Shown: piece after piece, positions 13,520-26,580 of the stretch | Layout of the letters: every line of letters starts with the position of its first letter | Position numbering within the stretch: the stretch's first letter is position 1 | Source: Sinotaia quadrata | Lineage: Eukaryota; Mollusca; Gastropoda; Architaenioglossa; Viviparidae | Reading direction: 5' to 3' | DNA length: 64,000 nt | Assembly (NCBI GenBank): GCA_028829895.1 | Contig: CM054178.1 | Span: 65,006,335 to 65,070,334, forward strand | Notes under the pieces: model-generated | What the model saw: the letters and a program-made list of their open reading frames with translations, nothing else | What the model was told of the DNA's origin: nothing | Databases searched by the model: none | Made by a program: the position numbers and the translations under genes

Positions 13520-15510
13520 CTAAGGAAGCAAGTCAATAAGTCAAGAATGAAATTAGAAATCCGTTTCATGACCACACAGTCACGTGTAAATTATAAATAT
13601 CAAAAGTTTCTATATTTAGATGGATGATACTTAAATGTAGATAGTGTAGGATGTCGACAAACGAGGTCCTGAGCCAAGCGTTGTGAAGAGCCCAGAGCAG
13701 TACTAGTTATTATTATTTTGTTACTTAAATATTGTTATTATGTTTAACTGTTGTTAGGCTACATTTATCAGAGGGGTTTTTCTCTTGCGTGTGGTGGTTA
13801 GTCAATCACTTCAAAGACATTCACAAACGTACACTCTGGGGTGGGAAATGATGAATGAAAATAAAAATAAAATTAAAACATAAACAATGTATCTAAATTC
13901 CACAACAGAGTGGTAGTTTCCGCTATCAATGATCAATCATACATCAAGCTAATCAGTCATAACATCAAGCTCAATTTCTACTAAGAAATTATAATACTAA
14001 CGTTTTCACAACACAATTATCCTCTAGGTTTCAGACAGATAATTACTGTTCCACAAAATAATATTTCTCTATGTCAGTAAATAATATGTGTTCTGAGCAA
14101 GTCTCAAATTCCTAGCCTATGTGTACTGAAATTCTTTCTACAATATATTGAATTAACTTACAGTTTTTACTTTCTACACCCGTCAAAATTCAAGTAGGGT
14201 GACTTCGTTGACGAATGTATTAACGGTGGCACGAACTATGATGCGATTTCATGTAGGAAAATGGAAGGAAAGACAACTGAAGTAGAGACGTGGTTGAAAC
14301 AAAGTCTCCTGTCATGGGTCGGTCGCATCTGGTCTCCCCATGACATCCTCCAGGTATCACATGATCAACACTCTGCATGATGAAGGAAAAGTTGACTGCC
14401 TGTCCATATGTCAAGTCATCATCAGCGACAAAAATCGATGTTGCTCTTGCCATCAGTGGTGTGTCCTTGTGCCATGCAGCCACACCTCCACCATTATGTT
14501 TGCATGGATTGTGACCCAAACATCTGTGGTATAGGTCTGGGTTGAAACATGCCTGGGGCGACTGTCCTTGTGACTGGTTCATCACTCGCCATAATTGGGC
14601 CGCATGACTGGCCCCCAAAATGGTGGGAGTTCGAATCCCAGTGAACTTCCACTATTTGAGCTGCCCCAGTTACTTCGTGGAACACTCAATAAGGCAACTC
14701 ACAAAAAACACACAAGGAAATAAATCCAGTTTACTCCCTTCTCTTACTGTTTCTTCTAATCTCTCTAACTGTCGTCTACTCTCATTTTCAGCAGTAACAC
14801 TTTCACAAAACTACACTTGGTATTCCTGCTATAATTAAATTTCACCTGATGTTCCAAAAATCATGGAGAGAGAATTTTACTTTGTCGCCAGTGTTAAATG
14901 TCATGCAGCATGCATGACCTTTGCCATGCAGCGGGCACAAATCTCAGTCTTTTCTGTTGTTTCTGCTGTCTTTGGGGTTTTTGACTCCCTCTCTGGTGTT
15001 CTCATTTTTCTACCTTTATATCTCCAGTTTTAAATTTTTTAAATAAATTGCTGAATCGTCTTTTCAGCACACAGTTCTCGAGTAATTGAAAGCCCATGAT
15101 TTTCTTGCTTGGTGTGTGTTTCTAATATATCGTCATAAGGCGTGTCCAAGGTCGTGTTACTCTGACAATTTAACAGTTTTATATAAACAATTAAATTTTA
15201 AAATAAGGAGAGGCAAATTTACTCCGCCACACACGTATTGGACAAATTTTACTTCACCACTTGGTTCAGATAATATTTTTTCTTAGGAAAGAGTTGATTA
15301 GAAGTATGACAAGTAAAACTCACCACATTTTCTGAAGCATGCAAATTAGTAGGCATCGTCTTATGTCTGAATCCCAGCAATGGGTGTGGGACTAGTGGTC
15401 ATGAAGATTATACTTAGCCCTTATAGTTTATAAAGTATGTATACATGTAATTAGAGTATATGAAAATACACATACGCCAACATTCACCAAAGTACCACTC
15501 ATTTCCACTT

Positions 15511-15570
<60 letters not shown>

Positions 15571-17284
15571 GCATGCGCGCGCACACATATATACATACAT
15601 ATTACACCTTACTGACAAAATATCGACGATGGCGAAGATGAGAAGGGCATTGCCGAGTGTTAGAAAGATACTCACATTACCGTGTCAGTAATGATACTTC
15701 AGTGTTAGAAAGATACTCACATTACCGTGTCAGTAATGATACTTCATTGTTGAAAGTTTAAAACAGACTGGTTTATGGTTTAGTGGTGTGAATGACTAAA
15801 GACTGATTATTTGATAAACGGATTGACAGATTGATGTGCATAATGGTGAGTGGATAGATTGACAGATTGATAGTCGTAATGGTGAGTGGATAGATTGATA
15901 GTCGTAATGGTGATTGGATAGATTGATAGTCGTAATGGTGATTGGATAGACTGATAGTCGTAATGGTGATTGGATAGACTGATAGTCGTATGACGGTGAG
16001 TGGATTGCTGAAAAATAGATAAATGAAAAGGATGATGACGACGTCGATGGCATAAAGTAATCTTCATACAAACCACCAACGCGTTGCCGATGAAGTAGTA
16101 CTCGTTAAAGCCCGCGTTGCCTTTCCACTCTAGGCCACACGTCGCAGAAAAAAGACCAGACCTTAATTTTGGATTCACGGGAGTTTCACCCTCTGGCACG
16201 TCTCCCATTTTGCCTGCAATATATGTATCATTACAAGTTTATATACCCGTACTTGTTTATGCACCCGTACAACGGTACCGTACTCGTACAAGTAAATGCA
16301 TCTTCTAAAATATATATTCACATACAAACATATACCATTACACGCATCCTTAATAATTCCTTTGAAGGATTCTTTCTTAAACACGATCAAAACAAACCAA
16401 TAAAATTCTTGTCATACTTTGACAAATAATTCAAGTACACTAAATACAATTAATGAATGTAGACAAATAATTCAAGTACACTAAATACAGACAAGTAATG
16501 AATGTAGACAAATAATTCAAGTACACTAAATACATACAAGTAATGAATGTAGACAAATAATTCAAGTAGACTAAATACAGACAAGTAATGAATGTAGACA
16601 AATAATCCAAGTACAAATAATTCAAGTACACTAAATACATACAAGTAATGAATGTAGACAAATAATTCAAGTACACTAAATACATACAAGTAATGAATGT
16701 AGACAAATAATTCAAGTACACTAAATACATACAAGTAATGAATGTAGACAAATAATTCAAGTACACTAAATACATACAAGTAATGAATGTAGACAAATAA
16801 TTCAAGTACACTAAATACATACAAGTAATGAATGTAGACAAATAATTCAAGTACACTAAATACATACAAGTAATGAATGTAGACAAATAATTCAAGTACA
16901 CTAAATACATACAAGTAATGAATGTAGACAAATAATTCAAGTACACTAAATACATACAAGTAATGAATGTAGACAAATAATTCAAGTACAAATAATTCAA
17001 GTACACTAAATACATACAAGTAATGAATGTAGACAAATAATTCAAGTACACTAAATACATACAAGTAATGAATGTAGACAAATAATTCAAGTACACTAAA
17101 TACATACAAGTAATGAATGTAGACAAATAATTCAAATACACTAAATACATACAAGTAATGAATGTAATATATATTTAATTAGAAACTGCTTCATCATGAA
17201 TGAGAACTTCAGAAACAACAATATCTCTATTATAGATAGAAATTTCTCAAAGAATATTTCCTTCCCTGTGCATACACCCCACCC

Positions 17285-17377
<93 letters not shown>

Positions 17378-20300
17378 GAAACAAACCATAAACAATTAAA
17401 TAACTGAATATTGCCTTCCCTGTGCATTCGCCCCACCCCTCCACATACACACATACCATAAATAATTAAATAACTAAATATTGCATACGCCCCACCCTAC
17501 ACACAAACACACCGTAAACAATTAAATAACTAAATATTGCATACGCCCCACCCCACACACAAACACACCGTAAACAATTAAATAACTAAATATTGCATAC
17601 GCCCCACCCCATACACAAACACACCGTAAACAATTAAATAACTAAATATTTCCTTCACCCTGGAATTAATGGGAGATAATCAATCTACTCAGTTCTAGAA
17701 ATCATGCATCATCAACATTCTATTTTCTTTTCTGATCTGATACGTGAAATTGATCTACCCTCAATTAGAGAGTTCAAACCTAGAAAGAAAGTTCTAGAAG
17801 TTAAAATGAGAGGGAAGTGTTGCGAGTTTCCTTGGGTGACCTTATAATAATGTATTATTTCAAATCTTATTGTAAGCGTACAACACAGCTATAAAGTACC
17901 GAGGGTGACTTTATAATAATGTATTATTTCAAATCTTATTGTAAGCGAACAACACACCTATAAAGTACCGAGGCAAGAGATAGACTACTGGATATATCTG
18001 TTGCAATTGTTGCAAACTGCATGACTGTGAACACATGCCGGCGACAGCTATTATATTTGAAAATCTTATGTACATTGACTTTAATTATATCTCTGAAAGT
18101 CAAGTCTCATTTTCGTGATGATATCCACATACTGTTTTCCACCGTTGGAAATATTGTGTAATGGTAAATGCTTGTCTTTATGTGGAAGAGAGAAAACGTT
18201 TACAGCACCCGCAAATCCATCAAGTGAGAGAGTCGAGTGGTGTCTTCAGGAGAAGTATTAACAACATAAATTAAGATTCTCATCATTTGTAATTAGTTAT
18301 GGATGATTAAAAAGTAATAATAATAACAATAACAATAAAAATAATAATAATTATAACCAATTACTAGGGTGGCGTTGTGTCACTAATAGATAGCGATAGA
18401 AAAGTTTAATATAGACAGCTATAGTAAAGTTTAGCACAGATAGCTATAGAAAAGTTTAGTATAGACAGTTGTAGAAAGGTTTAGTACTGAGAGATATAGA
18501 AATATATAGTATATATAGTTATAGAAAGGTATAATATATATTGCTATAAAAAAAGGTTTAGTATAGAAAGCTATTGCAAGGTATAGGATAGATAGCTATT
18601 GCAAGGTATAGGATAGATAGTTATTGCAAGGTATAGGATAGATAGCTATAGCAAGGTATAGGATAGATAGCCATTGCAAGGTATAGGATAGATAGTTATT
18701 GCAAGGTATAGGATAGATAGCTATAGCAAGGTATATGATAGAAGGAAAGAGGAAAGCTTATAACCTTGAGGAAGGTTTAATCTTTTAAGAATCTTTTACT
18801 GGCACACCTTCATACTAATTGAAAGCACGTCGGCTGACTAGCTTATGAACAACAATTCTTAATGCAATGTTTTAGAATATTATTTATTTTAATTCTAACG
18901 GTTTGACCAAGTTTGTTAGGAATCAGAATGTTATTTTTCCTGAGGCGATGATCATGACGACGATGATAATTATTGTGTTCGGTGTCTCTCATGCACAAAT
19001 TATAAAACTACAACTGTTTTCAATATTTTTCTCTACTATGATATATCGATTGTGCACTATACTCTTAGAACACAGCTATTTTTAGCTATGCTTTACCTCC
19101 AATCATAGTGTTGACACAGCGGTAGCTTGCATTGTCTGGAGCATGCAATAAGTCCATTGTAAATGTAACAATGTCATCTAGCCTCCTCGTGTCACTGATG
19201 GCTTCCGGTTGTATTAAAGTATCAAATGAGTAAGTATATACGAACGGAGGCTCCATCGCATTTACCTGTACAAAGTGAAATTAAATTTTAAAAAATCAGT
19301 CAAGATCTAGGTGTCGTATGGTCAACATTATTGGACAAATAACATATAAATCGATAAAAGTTTTCTTTTTAGATTGTCTGTATGCATTATATTCTATTTT
19401 ATCTAGTGACAAAAATTACTGGTTTACTGGTACAATTTGCATAGTCTTGCGTGCACAACTAGTTAAAAATAAACTTGTTTTCAACAATTTAAAAAAATAA
19501 AGTCGTGATTGTTTTGTGTGCAGAGATTTAATTATGAATGTGTGTAGATTCATAATAAAGGTCTATAATAAGTATTTAATTAAGAATGTGTGTAGATTCA
19601 TAATAAAGGTCTATAATAAGTTTTTAATTATGAATGTCTGTAGATTCATAATAAAGGTCTATAATAAGTATTTAATTTCGAAGCTTACGTTGTTCTTAAA
19701 ATATCGTTGTGGTCCTTTAACGAAATGTTTGTATAATGATAAATTCTTATGTAGCTTATTCACTACCTGTAGTTTCGGAAAATACTGATTAAATATTTCT
19801 GTAAGTTTTCTAATTACAACGGTTTATGAATGTGGCAGAAATAGTCTATAAAACCAAGGACATGTAGTCGAAGCTGACAGAGAGATGGTTGTTCTTGAAC
19901 TCAGCACTACATTTCTAAACCTCCACCCAGAGTTCTAGTGAATTTAGTTCGTTGGAAATCTGTGATTATCATTTCTAGATCCTTAGATTTCCGTTGGTTT
20001 GCGATTCAAACCAACCAAATACACACAGAGCCTATTACTAGCAATTCACGTGACCATCTCCAGCAGATTTATTTACATATAATTATTTGGTTGTGGTCAA
20101 GTATAATGAACCAATCAGTAGGTAACGCCAAACCCACAACGATTCGAGACTTGAAAATGACTTGGACGAAAGTGGACATAAAATCAGTTTTCGTGTGTAC
20201 TTTTACACTTACGAGCGTTAAGAGATGGCCCTACTGGGACCGCCTCCTAAGTAATAAATTTATATACATGACAGTTTAGTTTGACAGATTCCAATCTGAT

Positions 20301-22663
20301 CTCATCTGTGTTGTAAGAAGCTGCACATGAACTGAAAGGGTTCTGAAGATTGGAGGGTCAGTTCCTTTACATGTTTCTTTCAATTCATTCTAATATGCTT
20401 AGTTCAATCATAATTGATTAAATGCATTTATACATAAAAATAATGAAAGAGGGTGATATCTTCAATTTCTTTTTCTACTTATGTTCCTCTGATCTGAGAG
20501 TGCAAAATAAATTAGGATGACGTCAGCTTTAACAGTTAATAAATTGATCATTTCAGTTTCTTTCCCTTTACGACGTTTCGACATTGACAGAAACCTGAAG
20601 GACACAACTAAGGTTTGAGTGGAAGAGACAGGGTAATTCAAAAGGTGATTCAAAACAATTGCAGCTCAAGACCACACATTATTTGATTCCTGAGACACTA
20701 AAAAGACGATTTCGGGGCAAAGGTTGGCGTGACTGATCAACTTGGTGCCCAACTTGTCACTTAACTAAACAACAGTGATGAAGAAAAGAAACTTTAAAAG
20801 ATAAAAGGCTCTTTAAAAAATGTAACACTATTGTTTCCTTTGATTTTAGAAGGCTGATTGATTGTCTTAAAGAATGTTTCTTTCGAAGTGTTGCATGACT
20901 AGCATTCTCTTCTATTAGAAAGGCGGCAGTCTTTTTCATAGTTGGTTAATTTTATTCTTTCATTCACCAAGTACAAATTACTATGACAATGAAATATTTA
21001 GCTCCTTGACATGTTTTTCTGTGCACTAGCATCACTTACAGGTGTTTGTCCTAATATTACATTATTTTACATTACCGTTAAGAGGCAATGTGCGACGGTC
21101 AAAGGTAAAAGTTTAAATTTCTTTACATACTTTTTTTTGCATATATTCCTTCAAATATATAATGGGGGAAAAAACCTTGAGCTATATGTGTACTTAAAAT
21201 ATTAATTTTGTTCCTGTACTTCCTTTACCTGATATTCGAGAAAGGTCTGGTAGCGGTTATCGAACCTGAGTATCCGATTTGAGTGGGGGTTGTAGTTTAG
21301 CAGAGGAGTGATCTCGTGGTTGGATGCGGAATCATCTGATCCAAAGTGATTGAAGTAGATGCTAAACATACCCACAGATGAATTGTCCAGACGACCGCCA
21401 TACAAATTCACATAACCACCCCAGTCGTTTGATAATCTGGAGACTTGCTGCAAGACGTAGCGAATGGTGTCAGTGCCAACATCATTACCTGAATGGTTGG
21501 AGAGAGACACAATGCCCTTCAAATAATTTTAAGTAAAAATACGATCCTATATTGAGAGAATAGCTAAGATTAAGGCGAAGATAAAGATTAAAGAGAGCAA
21601 TAGATACAGAGAGAATTAGAAATATAGGTATTGAAACAATGTAAAGTAAATGAGTTAATTATTTCTATTAATTATTTAATCTATTGAAATATTGTTAATA
21701 ACATGTTATATGTGAAATTTAAAAAAAATAAATTAAACAGCACGAGAAACGGTTATGTTAAGAACTTGCCTGAGGTGAGAATTAATAGACAGACCAATTC
21801 AGTTTAATACCACTCTGTAACGTTTTGTTGGGAGATGGGCTGGATGTTAATTTCCCACCAGCCCAGGTTACCCATAACCTTAGGTTAATCCCCCCCAAAA
21901 ACAAACAAACAAACAAACAAACAAACAAACAAAACACCTGCTGGCTGGCCACGTGTATTAAAAAGATGGAAGATAGTTAATGTAGAGTAGAAGAGTGATA
22001 GCTCTAGAAAATAAGTCGAACCCCTGATTCATACAGCCAGGATAGTTAAGGAAATAGAGGTGATAGTCAACAACATATAACATGTAAGAGAGTCACATTA
22101 ACAGGAGTGGTCTACGTATCAATATTAAATATATTCAACAAGAAATAACATAAGATAGCACGGATACATAAATAGTCCAACAGTTACTCTTAGAGTTTAC
22201 AAACTCAGATGAATTCCTTCCACCATATGTCGCACATTTGTCTCTATGATGATTTCTTTACTTACTCTGTTAATATTGATTTCTTTCATAGTGCTGATTT
22301 TTTCCCAAGTGAAAAGTTCAAAGAAGGAATTTTTAATAACTGGAATATATGCAACGAACTGTGAAGAACAAACCATTCTATTTTGTATAAGAAATGTGCA
22401 AAGTAAACACAGAGTTGTCTGAACTGGTCTAAATTTAATTAGTATTTGATTCGCATTATTCGTTATTATATTTTTTTGAAAAATGATAATTTACCTTTTG
22501 TAAATAACAGATATGTGAAATTTAAGTTATATATTCAAATATAAATATGTTTAGTTTTATATCCTTTAAGTAAATTATAATTAAAAAATAAATTATAATT
22601 AATTTAGAGAGCATAAGTTAAGAATAAGATTATAATCTTATTCTTAACTTAAGCTTTCTAAAT

Positions 22664-22701
<38 letters not shown>

Positions 22702-25700
22702 CCCTGGTACTGTAACGCCCAATTCAGGCCAACATGTCGGATTCGCTGAGGAGCAAAGTGGAGTTTAAATGTGAAATCCACCACAACACCCCAGGTACCG
22801 CCACCACCTCCACGTATTGCCCAGAAAAGTGACGTATCATCGGTAATCATGACGTTGCCGTCAAGCTGAGTGATTGTCGCCCCTTGTGCACTGACGTTTG
22901 CCACACGACCATCAGCTAACGGGAAGAAATAGAAGGTTAGTGTGGAATGGAGAATATGGTTAATACATAATAATAATAATAATAATAATAATATGAAAAC
23001 CTCAAATGATTCCAAATGTAGACTCTGCAAATCTATGGATAAGACAACAGAGCACGTATTATCTGGATATCAGGTTCTGGCTGGAACAGAATACACCAAA
23101 CGACACAACGAAGTGGCAAAACACATACATAGAAATCTCTGTGAGAAATATGACATAAAAACCCCAAAAAGAGCATGGATGCACCAACCAGAAGCAGTCA
23201 CCGAAACAGAAGAAGTCAAAATACTGTGAGAATTCGAGATAAGAACAGATCGGGTGATTCCTGCACGAAGACCAGACATCGTAGTTCTCAATAAGTCCAA
23301 CAGAACAGCAACAATCATTGATGTCGCTGTTCCAAGTGACAGAAACATAAAAACAAAAGAAAGAGAAAAAAATAGAAAAATGCCAAGACCTCAGATTAAA
23401 AATTCAGAGACTGTAGAATGTAAAAGCAGAAATGTAACCTGTTTCACCCCTTTCCGCCAGCACTTCTGTCCTTGACCTCAGATGCACCGCGAGGTTGTGG
23501 GGCTTCCCCAGAAGTAGCCCAAGATTGAGAACATCATGAAGATGAAAGGTCTATTGCGGCTTCTGGGGAGAGAGAGTGTAGTAATACAGCGTAACACACG
23601 AACGGAGGGCGGTTAAGGGTGTGCGCCAAACTAGTTGTGACCTGTTTCACCCCCTTCTGCCAGCCCTCCTGCCCTCCACCTCAGATGCACCGCAAGGCTG
23701 TGCCACCCACCCACCCCCCGAAGCAGCCAGCGTAACAATACATGAAAATATTAAAGAGGTTTCGCCCCCCCACTCCCACCGACGGAGGGCGGTTGAATGT
23801 GTGCGCCAAACTAGGTATGACCTGTTTCACCCTTTTCGCCAGCACCTCTGCCCTCCACCTCAGATGCACCGCAAGGCTGTGGGGATTCCCCAGAAGCATC
23901 CCAAGACTGAGAACATCGAGCAAACGAAAGGTCTATTGCGGCTTCAGAAGTGAGAGAGAGTGTAACAACCACAACATGTAAATAATCAACTAAAAGGAGG
24001 CTTCGACCCCATCTCCGTCGCGAAGGGAAGTCGGTTGAGGGTGTGTGCCAATATGGTGTGATCTGTTTCACCCCCTTCCGTCGGCCCTCCTGCTCTCCAC
24101 CTCAGACGCAACGCGAGGCTGTTGGGATCCCCCGGAAGGAGACCAAGACTGAGAACATCATGAAGATGAAAGGTCTATTGCGGCTTCTGGGGTGAGTGTG
24201 AGCAAAACACACACACAAGCATGTAAATAAATAACTAAGTAAAAAAAACCCAGAGAAATGTTAACCTTAACATTTAAATAAATAACTAGGTAAACAAACA
24301 GGTGTTGACATTAACTTTGTAAATACATAACTAGGTAAACAAACAGATTCGTGCTGACATTAACATGTAAATAAATAACTAGTTATACAAACAGATAACT
24401 GTTGACATTAACTTGTAAATAAATAACTAGTTATACAAACAGATAACTGTTGACATTAATCTGTAAATAAATAACTAGTTATACAAACAGATAACTGTTG
24501 ACATTAATCTGTAAATAAATAACTAGGTAAACAATATTAAACTAAGATCCTACTTAACGAAATGAAAGTGCCGAAGAGCAGCCAGAAAATATTTGGGTAC
24601 CCAGAACGATGGTTGCCTCCAAAAGGCTGTCAACAGCCAGCCCCAGTCTCCTATTCATGGGGCTTTGGCCCCCGCCTTGTGTGTATCCACCAATCGCTAC
24701 GTTGTAGGCACCTGGCCCGACAACCACGCGCCGAATAGGGTTTCCAACTGGATCAAATGTCACCTGTTTGTCAACCTGTAACCATAAAACATTTATCAGT
24801 CTGAGGTATCAGTTTCAATTCGTTTCATTGTTTAATATTGCCTCGTTGTTAGAGGCATATAACTTGAGTAAAATTGCCATGATGTCTTTTTGCCCACATC
24901 TCCACCCTATAAATCAATAATACCAAAGAACACATTCAATTTATATTGTTGTGTCATTGCAAATGAGTATTACGTAATTTTATCATTAAGACTGTATTAA
25001 GTAGGAGCATTTATTACATGCTTTGACACTATGCAATCTAAAGGAAGGAGAGAGTAGATGTCGAAAATAAATTGCAAGCAGTCAGAAAAGAAACGCAGCA
25101 AGTTTGTAAATATAGATCTGAAATGTCTATTACTAATATTACTTGAAATAATAGTTCAGTCTCTTCTTTCTCGCTCACGTCTGACACACAGTAGACATAC
25201 CTAAGCAGGTACTGTATTGTTTGATTTGATCCAGCCAGGAAGTGACACTGATGTTAAACACATCGATTCGAAGTTTTTTATTTCAGCTAAACAGCTTCCT
25301 AACTAAACGGCAAAAGATGACGTCACCTAGTGATTCTGTCACAATTACGTCATCCAGCTAAATGCTTTAAACAGAAAAGTGTCTTTTGAACTAATACTTA
25401 GTTGTTTTTGTTAAATTACACGATAAAATTGATGGTTGCTAATTTAATGAAATGCTTCTGCTTTTGTTTTGTTTATTTCTTAGAATACGATTGTTCTGGT
25501 GAGTTTGTATAGGTGGACGGGTGTGTATCGTGCGCTAGAGATTTCTGGCAGTGTTACTCAGGCAGGCAATCAGAATTTGTTTTCGTATACATGAACTCAG
25601 ATATTATCAGCAGGGGACGAAACTCACCTCCCTATAAACTTCTAGCCACGTGTTCCCGCTTTCCACAGTAACCTCCCCTGCAGCATTCCTGACAGAATTG

Positions 25701-26503
25701 AGATTGAACCGAATGCCTTTCATGCGCTTTAAATTGATGACAGCACTTCCGTCATGCGTGGAACGGCCAATGAACGAATGACCGGAAGATCGAATAGATA
25801 AAAATAAATTATACCTCTTGATTAGTTGTACACACTGAAAAAAACACAAAATTAAATTTAAAAAAAACAATAATTAAAGGTTGTTAAGTAATCAATTTAA
25901 AGACAATATAAAACGGTAAATCACATCTGTCTTTTGAAAAGAGAAATTTGAAACAATCACTCAGCCTTAAGGCGTTCCTCAGCTCTTAATAATAATGATG
26001 ATAATAATGAGGAATGTAAAAAGAGAGAGAGAGAGAAAGGGAGAGAGAGCTCAGAACTGTATTTGTGACGTAGGTATTGGAACGTTACACAGTAGAGTGA
26101 ACAATTTCCAGTACAGTTATGTTACTAAACACGCCTGTTACATGTAACGTTATGCGGTATATGAAGAGGATACTACAGTGTGTTCATTGTGAGACAAGTA
26201 TAAAAAAAACTCACGTTCACACTTTGCAATTATTGTATTCAAGCTGATATAATGCTAAAATTATAACATTTAATAAAGTATTTTACAATTTCAGAAAGGC
26301 CATCAACCTCTTGTCGTTTGTTGAATTAGCATGGCTATTCGAGCTTATTAATACACATTATTATGTATAAGCCATAGTTTTCACACTTCAGAAACCTCAT
26401 TCTTGCTTAATGAGAATACCAGAATATGGTATGTTTATTGAAAACAATAGGAAACCGTGTGTTGGTTTTTCAGTTGTTATAGAGATGTCATAAATTGATT
26501 GTG

Positions 26504-26580
<77 letters not shown>

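Noticed and set aside
14220..14685. Minus-strand frames of 132 and 63 codons in gene B intron 7
   Set aside because: No family similarity, plus strand also partly open, and tRNA-like features suggest a repeat element.
16440..17154. Open frames of 236 and 234 codons with a 15-residue repeat, minus strand
   Set aside because: Produced by a 45-bp intronic minisatellite whose length is divisible by three; two frames are open at once and the array lies within a BBE gene B intron.
23621..24071. Several 80-110 codon frames on both strands
   Set aside because: By-products of the GC-rich family 3 tandem units.
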